NCBI RefSeq assembly: GCF_900100335.1
Contig: NZ_FNFE01000001.1
Span: 806,001-870,000, forward strand
DNA: 64,000 nt
Direction: 5' to 3'
Source: Natronorubrum texcoconense
GTDB lineage: Archaea; Halobacteriota; Halobacteria; Halobacteriales; Natrialbaceae
The notes below the pieces were generated by a model. It had not been told where the DNA came from and searched no databases. It was given only the letters and a program-made list of their open reading frames with translations. The position numbers and the translations under genes were made by a program. Shown piece after piece: positions 52,538 to 62,640 of this stretch. The first letter of the stretch is position 1. Every line of letters begins with the position of its first letter.

Positions 52538-52587
52538 ACGGCGGTCGGCCGAAAACCGGTCGCTGATTCGAATCGCCTACGACTCGT

Positions 52588-53961
52588 CTATAACTGCTCG
52601 TTCTCGTGGAGGCGTTTCATCCGGTTCTCGAGGTCGACGCCGCGCTTCTCGAAGTACGCGATTCGGGCCCGGTAGAAGAGGTAGCCGAGAATCATCCAGC
52701 CGGCGAGGACGGCGACCATCACGGGCAGTTGCGTCGACACCAGCACCCAGAGGATCACGGCGGAGACGACGGCGCCCGCGGCGGTGATCTTGAGCAGCCA
52801 CGGCGGCAGCTTGTACAGCGAGTACTCGTAGCGGTCGGGAAACACCTTCGGCAGGTTCCACAGCGCGACGCCGGCGACCGCGAGTCCGAACAGGATCGTC
52901 AGCGAGAGCGCCACGGAGAGCGTGACGGTTCCCGGCGAGATCGGCGCGACGAGCAGCGGCGGGACGCCCAGCAGGAGGACGGCCACGTACGGCGAGTCGT
53001 AGCGGTCGTGGATGCGGGCGATCGCCCCCGGAATGATGTTGTCACGCCCGGCCCGCATCAGGAGCCTCGAGTAGGCGGTGTAGGTCATGTTAATCGACGT
53101 CAGCGCACCCATCGCCGCGGCCATCAGGACGAGTGCGGTCAGTGCCGTCGGGAAGTTCTGTAGGGACACCTCCGCAACGGCTGCGTCCATGCCGCCGAGG
53201 AGTTCGTAGTTCGTCGAGCCGACGAGAACGACGACGAGTCCGACCAGCAGCGAGAGCGAGATCGCGGCCGAGAGCCCGAGCACGCGCGGGATGTTCTTCG
53301 CGGGATTCTCCATCTCCTCGCCGAGTTCGACGACGAGTCGGAAGCCTCGAAGCGGGAAGTACAGCGAGACGACGGCGACGATAGCCGGGCCGGTTCCCTC
53401 CGGGAACAGCGGCGTGTAGTTGTTCGTATCGACGATGAACGTGCCGGGAACGATGAACGCGAGCATTCCGACGACGATAATCGACACCATGATGAACTGG
53501 ACGATAGCGACCATCTTGATCCCGAGTACGTTCAAAACGATAAACGGGATCAGTAGCCCGTAGATCAACCAGATATCGGGAATCGCCGGAATCGCCGAGA
53601 TGTTGTCGGCGACGAACCCGGCGTACTCGGCGAAGCCGAGTCCGATGAACAGCATGCCGGCCCAGACGCCGGGGATCGTGATCCAGGGGAGCAAAAAGCC
53701 CCAGAACGGACCCACGAGCCGCGACGCGTAGACGTAGCTCCCTCCGGCGACGGGTATTGCACTGCCCAGCTGCAGCGACATGAGGATCCCGAAGGTCAGC
53801 GGGATCAACGCGAGCAACAGCGCGAAGATGATCCCCGGGCCGGCATCCCCCGCCAGCGGGCCGGGAAGCACGAACGCACTCACTCCGATGACGTTCCCGA
53901 TTATCAGTACCGTGGCCCCTATCAGCCCAACTTTCTGATCGATTATCCCGTGTTCAGACAT
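52588..53961 (-). CDS. APC-family amino acid permease
   Basis: The 457-residue membrane protein has about twelve helices. The APC opening IGATVLIIGNVIGVSAFVLP contains the GxG-type substrate-binding unwound helix. PVAGGSYVYASRLVGPFWGF and LRGFRLVVELGEEMENPAKN are other family segments. It probably imports amino acids or a related solute by cation symport. ATG 53961 is chosen because residues 1-10 (MSEHGIIDQK) precede helix 1; the frame extends to 54183 without membrane logic. A TATA-like GATATATC lies about 30 bases upstream. Confidence 0.88.
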   Translation of the reverse strand: MSEHGIIDQKVGLIGATVLIIGNVIGVSAFVLPGPLAGDAGPGIIFALLLALIPLTFGILMSLQLGSAIPVAGGSYVYASRLVGPFWGFLLPWITIPGVWAGMLFIGLGFAEYAGFVADNISAIPAIPDIWLIYGLLIPFIVLNVLGIKMVAIVQFIMVSIIVVGMLAFIVPGTFIVDTNNYTPLFPEGTGPAIVAVVSLYFPLRGFRLVVELGEEMENPAKNIPRVLGLSAAISLSLLVGLVVVLVGSTNYELLGGMDAAVAEVSLQNFPTALTALVLMAAAMGALTSINMTYTAYSRLLMRAGRDNIIPGAIARIHDRYDSPYVAVLLLGVPPLLVAPISPGTVTLSVALSLTILFGLAVAGVALWNLPKVFPDRYEYSLYKLPPWLLKITAAGAVVSAVILWVLVSTQLPVMVAVLAGWMILGYLFYRARIAYFEKRGVDLENRMKRLHENEQL

Positions 53962-54319
53962 TGTATCTATCTCGAGAGATTGTTCGTGATATATCCGGTA
54001 GTGGATAACAGTGTTACGGATTATCGATGCATGCGGTAACAGTGGTTGTAATATTTGCCAGCAGGGATTCCATAGCGGGTCGCTGGGTGATCTCGAGGGA
54101 AAAAGTAGCGGACTCGAGTTCGGCAAGTCAGCGAGCAACAGTTCGATCGGTATTTGAGATGCGCACGAGACACTCGGCAGCAATCGGGCCCGCAGGTCAG
54201 TACACGAGCCCGCATTGCGCTACCGATTCGTCGGACTCGTTCGATAGCGGAGTCTCTGATTCTTTTCGACTCACGGGTCGTTTCACTCCCCGTTCGTAAG
54301 CGGTTCTTTCCGAACCGCT
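53962..54319. other. Gap between APC permease and MscS gene, no gene seen
   Basis: The open frames in this gap have poor codon use and no acidic bias. The left 100 bases are AT-rich with the APC promoter and contain two copies of TAACAGTG about 32 bases apart (near 54008 and 54035). Nothing else is visible. Confidence 0.5.
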
Positions 54320-55084
54320 CTACTCACGAATCCGGACGATTCCATCCTCGAAGACCTTCCGATTGGGGACGATATACTCCTCGGACTCGTCTTCGATTTT
54401 CGTCACGAACAGGTCGACTTCCTGGACGATTCCCGTCTGCTCGCCGATCCGGATCCGGTCTCCGATCCCGTAGGGCTGGTTGAGCAACAGGTAAATGCCC
54501 GCTGCACTCGAGACGAGAAAGTCCTTGAACGCGAGGGATCCCACGAAGACGAGTCCGAGAGCGTACACCGTCAACAGGATCAGCAACGCGACGACGTGCA
54601 CTCCGATCTGACCCAGCGCGATGATGAGGGTCACGTACAGGACGGTGTACTTGACGAGTTTGGGGAGGACCGACACCTCCGGGAGTTTGACGCCGCGGAG
54701 ATACTCGCCGACGACCAGCTCCGCCTTGTCCGCGACGATGAAGCCGATGATGAGCACGAGGACGGCGATGAACACCTGCGGGATGAACTCCGTCACGCGC
54801 AGCCAGAACGCGTCCGTATCCAGCAACTGCGCGATGTGAATCGCCGTGAGCACGGCGATCCCGTAGATGAACCACGAACTCAATCGCGCGACGATGCCGA
54901 CCGTGGAGGTGCCGATCGACTGGGCGGTTCGCTCGAACGGCGTCCCCTCGACCGTCTCCGGCACGCCGGATGCCGTCAACAACTCCTCGTTGAGCCGTCC
55001 GACCAGATAGCCGACGACGATTCCGAGCGCCAGCACTGCTGCGGCTATCACGGCCGGTTCGTCGATGAGGGTCTGCCAATCCAT
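54320..55084 (-). CDS. MscS-type mechanosensitive channel
   Basis: The 254-residue protein has five or so membrane helices and the MscS beta domain (about residues 180-250): LVFVGSLAFKDFLVSSAAGIY, NQPYGIGDRIRIGEQTGIVQ and EEYIVPNRKVFEDGIVRI. It would open on membrane tension and let solutes or ions out. The beta domain is short, with little cytoplasmic C-terminal cage. It follows dacZ with one spare base, so channel and c-di-AMP synthase are coupled. The ATG at 55084 is clear. Confidence 0.88.
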   Translation of the reverse strand: MDWQTLIDEPAVIAAAVLALGIVVGYLVGRLNEELLTASGVPETVEGTPFERTAQSIGTSTVGIVARLSSWFIYGIAVLTAIHIAQLLDTDAFWLRVTEFIPQVFIAVLVLIIGFIVADKAELVVGEYLRGVKLPEVSVLPKLVKYTVLYVTLIIALGQIGVHVVALLILLTVYALGLVFVGSLAFKDFLVSSAAGIYLLLNQPYGIGDRIRIGEQTGIVQEVDLFVTKIEDESEEYIVPNRKVFEDGIVRIRE

Positions 55085-55085
55085 A

Positions 55086-55898
55086 TCAGTACGCCTCCGG
55101 ATCGACCTCCAGAATGAGCTCGCCGGCCTTGAACGCCCGCACGAGTCCGTCGCTCTCGGAGAGGACGATCGTTATCGCGTTCGTATCCCGCGTGATCGCC
55201 CCACCCGCCATGTGGCGCGCGCCGAGCCCCTTCGGAATGTCGACTCCCTCGGCGGACGGCTCGAGGTACCGATACGCCGAGACGATCTTCCCCGCATCGG
55301 AGATGACGAACGCCCCGTCGAGCCGCGAGAACTCCTTCAACATCACGTTCACGATCGGGTCGCCGACGTGAACGTGAGATTTCTCGAAGGGGTTGTACGA
55401 CAGCGGCCGGGACTTGTTCATCACCTTGCCCGCGTCGCCGACGACGAACAGCGCGCCGACCGGTTTCCCCTTCTGTCCTTTCTTTCCGAGTTCGATGGCC
55501 AACTCGAGAACCGCCTTGACGACCTCCGGCTCCGCCCGGGATTTGACGAAGAGGTCGTAGATTCCCGTGTGGGCTTCGGCATCCGCGCGGACGCGAGAGA
55601 GCGTGTCGATACTGTCCGAGAAGGTGTTCGTCGCACACAGGAGTTCGTCGCCACCGTCGATCAAGTCCTGCTCTAACGCGCCCTCGAGGCCGAACTTGAT
55701 TCGCTCTCTGATGTCGTCGAACGCCAGGGGAAGTTCGACGAACGTCTCCGCGCCGACGGCGTTTTCGGTGCCGATGACGATCAGATCGAGGTCCTCGATG
55801 TCCGTAAACCGCTCGTAGTACGAGCCGCTCGGCGAAAAGAGAACGACCGCATCGACATTCGCGTAGAGATCCCCGAACACGTCGTCTAACCCGTCCAT
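55086..55898 (-). CDS. dacZ: Diadenylate cyclase DacZ
   Basis: The 270-residue enzyme makes cyclic di-AMP from two ATP. The N-terminal half (residues 1-115) is the archaeal regulatory domain; the C-terminal half is the DAC domain with LDGAFVISDAGKI (DGA motif) and LGARHMAGGAITR (ARH motif). In Haloferax volcanii DacZ is essential and c-di-AMP levels influence cell volume in low salt. It is the first gene of a two-gene operon with the MscS channel. A TATA-like CTTATTC about 27 bases upstream suggests a leaderless message. Confidence 0.93.
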   Translation of the reverse strand: MDGLDDVFGDLYANVDAVVLFSPSGSYYERFTDIEDLDLIVIGTENAVGAETFVELPLAFDDIRERIKFGLEGALEQDLIDGGDELLCATNTFSDSIDTLSRVRADAEAHTGIYDLFVKSRAEPEVVKAVLELAIELGKKGQKGKPVGALFVVGDAGKVMNKSRPLSYNPFEKSHVHVGDPIVNVMLKEFSRLDGAFVISDAGKIVSAYRYLEPSAEGVDIPKGLGARHMAGGAITRDTNAITIVLSESDGLVRAFKAGELILEVDPEAY

Positions 55899-56167
55899 TG
55901 ATCATACAAGTCGGTCCCGCGTGAATAAGCGTTGTGGACCGTCTGACGTGCGTCTGTCGCGTGGCATCCGGTTTCGCCGGTCAGAAGGCCGCTCCCGGCC
56001 GTGACGGGGGCTCGGCGACGGTCGGGTCACCGATTCGGATCGGTCCTCGAGTGTCGGCGGACGCTCGCAGCGTGGGCCTCGATGGTTGTTGGGTGGGTTG
56101 CTCGAGTGGTATCGTACTCGACTGTGCGGGGCCGGATTCTCCGCCCACGACGTAGTTCGTGTAGTAA

Positions 56168-56188
56168 GCGCGGGACCGGATTCGAACC
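56168..56188. repeat. Extra copy 1 of the tRNA-Leu 3' end
   Basis: These 21 bases are identical to the complement of the T-arm and acceptor 3' strand of the tRNA-Leu at 56409. The sequence around them does not extend into a tRNA. It lies downstream of the tRNA (which is on the minus strand), the usual place of attachment-site remnants. A more degenerate copy lies at 56124-56139. Confidence 0.7.
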
Positions 56189-56246
56189 ACGTGAAGACGT
56201 GCTCGCGACGCTGCGCGCGTCTTCTCTCGTTCGAATCCTCTTCGCG

Positions 56247-56280
56247 ATGCTTCTCCTCGCGTCATTGCTCGGAGAAGCAT
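56247..56280. repeat. Inverted repeat beside the tRNA-end copies
   Basis: ATGCTTCTCC and GGAGAAGCAT form a perfect 10-bp stem around a 14-base loop, directly before tRNA-end copy 2. Confidence 0.55.
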
Positions 56281-56303
56281 GCGCGGGACCGGATTCGAAC
56301 CGG
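56280..56303. repeat. Extra copy 2 of the tRNA-Leu 3' end
   Basis: These 24 bases again match the end of the tRNA-Leu gene, including the discriminator and both sides of the T-loop. Copies 1, 2 and the true tRNA are spaced 113 and 129 bases apart. No integrase gene is visible nearby. Confidence 0.7.
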
Positions 56304-56408
56304 AGCAAGAAATGCTCGCTCCCGATAGTCGCTGCGCGTTCCTTGCAAGATCCGAATCCTGTCCTGCTCCTTCACTCGTTTTCTCGCTGCGCTCGAAAAC
56401 TCGTTCAG

Positions 56409-56493
56409 TGCGCGGGACCGGATTCGAACCGGCGGACCCCTACGGGACAGCGTCCTAAGCGCTGCGCCGTTGGCCTGGCTTGGCTACCCGCGC
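56409..56493 (-). tRNA. tRNA-Leu (anticodon TAG)
   Basis: The 85-base gene folds with acceptor stem GCGCGGG/CCCGCGC, discriminator A, anticodon stem CAGCG/CGCTG around loop CTTAGGA (anticodon TAG), a class II variable arm (TCCCGTAGGGG region) and T-arm with GGTTCGAATCC. CCA is not encoded. No intron is visible. It reads CUA and probably other CUN leucine codons. Two exact extra copies of its 3' end lie downstream. Confidence 0.93.
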
Positions 56494-56539
56494 GCACTCT
56501 CAGCTATCCACGAACTCAGTAAGAAACTGTCGATACGCA

Positions 56540-56713
56540 CTACGGGTGTGTCACCGGCTCCTCGGGTGACCAGTCCGGCGGAACGATGAACGTCACGTGC
56601 TCCGAGTCCCGGAGTTGATGTAGCTCCGCCGCTTGTTCGGCCAGCGATCGATCCCGGTACGGCATTTCTAAACCGCACCCGGTGCAGACGAGCTTGCAGG
56701 TTGGCTCTTTCAT
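56540..56713 (-). CDS. Small protein with Cys knuckle (57 residues)
   Basis: The frame ATG 56713 to TAG 56540 encodes MKEPTCKLVCTGCGLEMPYR at the start and a short acidic remainder ending EEPVTHP. Cys6, Cys10 and Cys13 form a zinc-knuckle-like cluster. The remainder (EQAAELHQLRDSEHVTFIVP) is helical then strand-like. I do not recognise the family, but coding character is good and the position next to the tRNA is similar to other small haloarchaeal genes. A further ATG inside gives a 41-residue alternative without the Cys cluster. Confidence 0.65.
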   Translation of the reverse strand: MKEPTCKLVCTGCGLEMPYRDRSLAEQAAELHQLRDSEHVTFIVPPDWSPEEPVTHP

Positions 56714-56974
56714 AGACGAGACGCAGCCGCGGATCGTACCCGGTCGACGAGCGTCTATTGGAATGGCGGGACAGCGACGGTTTAGTAGTTGTATCCTAGT
56801 GAAACTGACAGTGAACGGCCAGTTCGCCTACTCGTTCGTAGCTGAACATTGTCCGGGACAGCGCCGCGCTGGTCGATCGTTTCGCCGAGTATATGTCTCG
56901 AGTCCTATCGATATACTCAACTTTTGATACACCTATTCCGTAGCTTTATCGGCGATGCACCGATACCCTCTCGT

Positions 56975-57283
56975 ATGCACAGCGCTCGAGATCGTATCGA
57001 ATACGAACAGTGGCTCGATGAACTCGAGTGCGTCGCGGACCGACTGGAGCTCTCGACCGACGCTCGGTCGTGTGCGGTGGATCTCTTTTTAGCCGACGTT
57101 CCCGACGAAGACCGGTCGAAACGGGCGGTTCTCGCGGCGAGCGTCTACGCCGGATCGCTCGTCGCGGGCGACGGCCGAACGCAGGGGGCCGTCGCCGACG
57201 CTGCGGACGTCTCGCGACTCTCGATTCAATCCCGCTGGAAGGAGTTACTCGAGACCGCGGGTCTCGAACCACCGCGGTGGTAG
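56975..57283 (+). CDS. Single-cyclin-repeat TFB-like protein
   Basis: The 102-residue acidic protein resembles the second half of TFB: about residues 28-95 (DLFLADVPDEDRSKRAVLAA, DAADVSRLSIQSRWKELLE) form one cyclin-like repeat ending in a helix-turn-helix-type segment. The zinc ribbon and the first repeat are absent. It could bind DNA or compete with TFB. A TATA-like CTTTATC 25-32 bases upstream implies a leaderless message. ATG 56975 is chosen over an upstream start at 56849. Confidence 0.75.
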   Translation: MHSARDRIEYEQWLDELECVADRLELSTDARSCAVDLFLADVPDEDRSKRAVLAASVYAGSLVAGDGRTQGAVADAADVSRLSIQSRWKELLETAGLEPPRW

Positions 57284-57424
57284 GTCGATCTAAGCCACCG
57301 TTTCGACCGTTTCAGGGGGACAGTTTCACACTGAGACACTGTAAGTAGACGATACGCAGCCGAAATCGGATACAACAGCGGTGAACAGTCACCTACATCG
57401 CAGACGATGGGGAATTTCTCCGAC

Positions 57425-57916
57425 TCACTCGGAGCGGCCCGTCTCGCTGTCCGCGTCCTCGAGGACGTTCCCGTGTTCGTCGATTTCGCCCATGACGATT
57501 CGCGTACTCGAGATAATGTCACCGTCGTCGGCCCGCAGGTGCGGAACGACGACGACCTCGAGTGGGTCGTGGCCTCGTTCACGTCGGATTTCGTTGATCC
57601 GCTCGCCGCCGTCTTTGGTTTCGGGCGAGACGACCAGATAGTCGAACTGCGGTTCGGTCGCGATGCCGGTCGGTCCGTCGAGGCGTCGAATCTCGAACTC
57701 GCGGTCGTAGTCGGCGGCGATCGATTCGAGTTCGTCCTCGAGCGCCGCTTTTCGCTCGTCGAACGCTCTGACTCGTCGCTCGACGTGTCGTGTCTTCGGT
57801 GCGAGTTCGTCGCTCGTCAGTCCCACAGTCACGTCCCCGAGTTCGAACGCCCGTTCGAACAGCCGTCGATGGCCATCGTGGACGGGGTCGAACGTCCCAC
57901 CAAGCGCGACGTCCAT
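57425..57916 (-). CDS. coaD: Phosphopantetheine adenylyltransferase, archaeal type
   Basis: The 163-residue enzyme makes dephospho-CoA from phosphopantetheine and ATP. The nucleotidyltransferase signature [18 protein letters not shown] has the HxGH motif, and [12 protein letters not shown] the SSTR(I) motif. It has the family length. [11 protein letters not shown] at 57916 is the natural start; the frame extends to 58006 over the promoter region. It is divergent from maeB and convergent with the TFB-like gene. Confidence 0.94.
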   Translation of the reverse strand: MDVALGGTFDPVHDGHRRLFERAFELGDVTVGLTSDELAPKTRHVERRVRAFDERKAALEDELESIAADYDREFEIRRLDGPTGIATEPQFDYLVVSPETKDGGERINEIRRERGHDPLEVVVVPHLRADDGDIISSTRIVMGEIDEHGNVLEDADSETGRSE

Positions 57917-58060
57917 ACTCCACCTCACTCGAGCGGTGCGTATAAAACGGTCGAATCGGGGAACGACGCGATGCGAGGGGGAGAGACCAATCGATATGTT
58001 CGACAATTGTCGTACCTCCCCTTCGCATTGTTTTTAGTAGTCGCCCGCAGTGTCCCCGAT

Positions 58061-60316
<2,256 letters not shown>

Positions 60317-60340
60317 CGTGATTCGGAGCGAACGCGGTTC

Positions 60341-60540
60341 GGAGCGAACGAAGTGAGCGAGAACCGCGGCAAAGCGAACGGGGAACGCAGTGACCCGTGA
60401 GCGAACGAAGTGAGCGAGAACCGCGAATTGCGAACGGGGAGCGCAAGCGACCCGTGAGCCGGAAATGAGCGAGAATCACGAGACACGAACGGGTAACGAA
60501 GGAAACCGTGAGCGAGCGAAGTGAGCAGGAACCGCCAAGT
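60341..60540. repeat. Degenerate tandem repeat after maeB
   Basis: About three and a half units of 55-60 bases follow the maeB stop. Each begins GTGAGCGAACGAAGTGAGCG (or a variant) and ends near GAACGGGG...GACCC. The 291-base gap (60317-60607) contains nothing else except the promoter of the next gene. Such GCGAACGAAGTGAGCGAG repeats are scattered through haloarchaeal genomes; their function is not known. Confidence 0.7.
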
Positions 60541-60607
60541 GACGAACGAGCGGCGATCGATCACCGCGTTTTAGCTGTCGCGGGTACCGAGTGTCAGTAG
60601 AACCCGA

Positions 60608-61960
60608 ATGCAACGTCCGAACAACTCCTCCGTGTCGGAGACCGATCGAGACCGCGCTGCTGGCTTCTCCCGCCGGCGACTGCTCGCCGCGAGCGGCGCG
60701 GCCGCGGCGACGGGACTCGCCGGCTGTGTCGACCTTCCGACGTCGCTCGGCAACCGCCTCGAGGGCACCGAGGACGTCTCGCTGTTCCACGGCGGACTCC
60801 GTCGACTTGGGTACTACCCAGACGAAACCGTCCCGGAGTCGGTGACCGTCAACTGGGAGTTCCCGCTCAACTACGTCGAGCACACGGCGGCCAAATCCAG
60901 CCCCGTGCCGACCCCCGACGGGGAGACGATCCTGTTTGCGGGCGATACGGGCTGGGTCTACGGCTACACGCCGGGAGGCGAACTGCGCTGGTCGACGCGA
61001 ACGGGCGCGACGGACCTCGGCTTCCACGGCTCGGCGGCCGTCGTCGGCGACACCGCCTACATCGGGGGCTACGACGGCGACCTCTACGCTCTCGATATCG
61101 AGGGCGGCGAGATCGTCTGGCGGACTCGATCCGCGGATCTCGACGACGCGCTCGCGATCGGCTCGAGCCCGGCCTACCACGACGGCTCGCTGTACGTCGT
61201 CTCCGAGTACGGCTCGCCCTCTACGGGGACGCTTTGGGAAATCGATCCGAACACGGGCGAGCCGACCTGGAAGGACGACCGCATGTGGGGCCAGCCCCAT
61301 CCCTCGCCCACGATCGACCTTGAGACGGGGCGAATCCTCGCCGGCTCGAACGACGGCGTCCTCTACTGCTGGGAGTACCCCTCCCTCGAGTTCGCGTGGG
61401 AGTTCCAGGCCGAAGCCGACGGTGAGGAACGGGAGGACGGCGCCTTTCGCGCGGGCGCCGAAATCAAGGGCACGCTCGCGGCCCACGACGGCTACGGCTA
61501 TTTCGGTAGTTGGGACGATACCTTCTACTGCCTCGATCTCGAGGACGGCTCTCAGGAGTGGGCGTTCGAGGCGGGCAGATCGATCATGTCGAACCCGGCG
61601 GTCGATGTCGAGACGGATATCGTCTACATGGGAAGCGACGACGGCTTCGTCTACGCGCTCGACGCCGCCTCCGGCGAGGAGATCTGGTCGACAGATGTCG
61701 ACGGCCGCGTCATCGGTGCGCTGACGATCACCGCGGAGACGGTACTCGTCGGCTCGTACGATTCGCATCTCTACGCGCTGGACAAGGAAACCGGCGACCG
61801 AAACTGGCGCGTCGAGAACCGGGGGCGCGTCACCAGCGCACCGGTCCCCGTCGACGGGCGAATCTACTACGCGGAACGGGCCGTCGTATCGACGGACGAC
61901 GAAAACGAGGAGACGACCGAGGTTCCGGGCCACGCGTACTGTCTGGTCGGAGACGAGTGA
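60608..61960 (+). CDS. PQQ-type beta-propeller Tat lipoprotein
   Basis: The 450-residue protein has a Tat signal (FSRRRLLAASGAAAATGLAG) with lipobox LAGC near residue 38. The rest is built of seven or so PQQ-like propeller blades (for example GDLYALDIEGGEIVW, GFVYALDAASGEEIW, SHLYALDKETGDRNW). It is anchored outside the cell membrane. Propellers of this kind bind ligands or act in envelope processes; a PQQ-dependent dehydrogenase is unlikely because no catalytic partner motif is seen. It is monocistronic. Confidence 0.88.
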   Translation: MQRPNNSSVSETDRDRAAGFSRRRLLAASGAAAATGLAGCVDLPTSLGNRLEGTEDVSLFHGGLRRLGYYPDETVPESVTVNWEFPLNYVEHTAAKSSPVPTPDGETILFAGDTGWVYGYTPGGELRWSTRTGATDLGFHGSAAVVGDTAYIGGYDGDLYALDIEGGEIVWRTRSADLDDALAIGSSPAYHDGSLYVVSEYGSPSTGTLWEIDPNTGEPTWKDDRMWGQPHPSPTIDLETGRILAGSNDGVLYCWEYPSLEFAWEFQAEADGEEREDGAFRAGAEIKGTLAAHDGYGYFGSWDDTFYCLDLEDGSQEWAFEAGRSIMSNPAVDVETDIVYMGSDDGFVYALDAASGEEIWSTDVDGRVIGALTITAETVLVGSYDSHLYALDKETGDRNWRVENRGRVTSAPVPVDGRIYYAERAVVSTDDENEETTEVPGHAYCLVGDE

Positions 61961-62099
61961 GATCGGTTGCGGACGAACGAAGACTGGTGAGACGGGGACA
62001 GACCAACGAGGACGAGCGAATTCGGCTCGAACGCGACGACCGCGATACCGTGTGAGCACGGCGCACGGCTGTCGTTCATCGCCGGCGTCCATCCCGTTG

Positions 62100-62109
62100 C
62101 ATATAAATA
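62100..62109 (+). promoter_or_regulatory. TATA box of rps8e
   Basis: CATATAAATA is centred about 27 bases before the ATG at 62132, so transcription probably begins at or next to the start codon (leaderless). Confidence 0.6.
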
Positions 62110-62131
62110 TCCGCCGAGATTGTTTGCGGGT

Positions 62132-62503
62132 ATGCAAGACCAGGGTAGCTCTACGCGCAAGCGAACCGGTGGCCGACTGAAGAACGTCCGCAAACGCCGA
62201 AAGGACGAACTCGGTCGCCTGCCGACCGAGACGCAGGTCGGCGAACAGCGATTCCGAACCGTCGACGTCCGTGGAAACGGAACGAAGACGCGCGCACTCG
62301 CAACGAACGTCGCGAGCGTCAACAAGGGCGACGAGACCGTCTCGGCCGACATCGAAGACGTCGTCGAGAACGACGCCAACCCGAACTACGTCCGCCGAAA
62401 CATCATCACGAAGGGCGCCGTCATCGACACTTCGGAAGGACAGGCCCGCGTCACGTCCCGACCCGGCCAGACCGGTCAGGTCAACGCCGTTCTCCTCGAG
62501 TAA
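62132..62503 (+). CDS. rps8e: 30S ribosomal protein S8e
   Basis: The 123-residue protein begins MQDQGSSTRKRTGGRLKNVR and continues KRKDELGRLPTETQVGE, the S8e signature, ending in a short beta-barrel with RRNIITKGAVIDTSEG. It is a small-subunit component specific to archaea and eukaryotes. It is more basic than its neighbours, as expected of a ribosomal protein. Length is typical. The ATG at 62132 is supported by the TATA position. Confidence 0.96.
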   Translation: MQDQGSSTRKRTGGRLKNVRKRRKDELGRLPTETQVGEQRFRTVDVRGNGTKTRALATNVASVNKGDETVSADIEDVVENDANPNYVRRNIITKGAVIDTSEGQARVTSRPGQTGQVNAVLLE

Positions 62504-62520
62504 CGTCTCGATTATCGGTT

Positions 62521-62539
62521 CGTCCGGCGGAGTCGGACG
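62521..62539 (+). terminator. Hairpin after rps8e
   Basis: CGTCCG and CGGACG form a 6-bp stem around a 7-base loop, 18 bases after the stop. No T-run follows, so its role as terminator is tentative. It lies between convergent rps8e and phoU. Confidence 0.35.
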
Positions 62540-62640
62540 ACACTCGTACCGTTCGTTCGACCGCGAGTGACGACGCTCTCGAGCGCGGCGTCGCGGTGAC
62601 GGGAGAGACAAAGAGTTGGGTTTCCAGCCGAATACCGGGC

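Noticed and set aside
56168-56303. Two further tRNA genes beside tRNA-Leu
   Set aside because: Only the T-arm and acceptor 3' strand are present; D-arm, anticodon arm and 5' acceptor strand cannot be formed.
60476-62611. 711-residue open frame antisense to the PQQ-propeller gene
   Set aside because: It is a GC-rich shadow frame: very Arg/Val-rich, spans two real plus-strand genes and the repeat region, and lacks any family motif.
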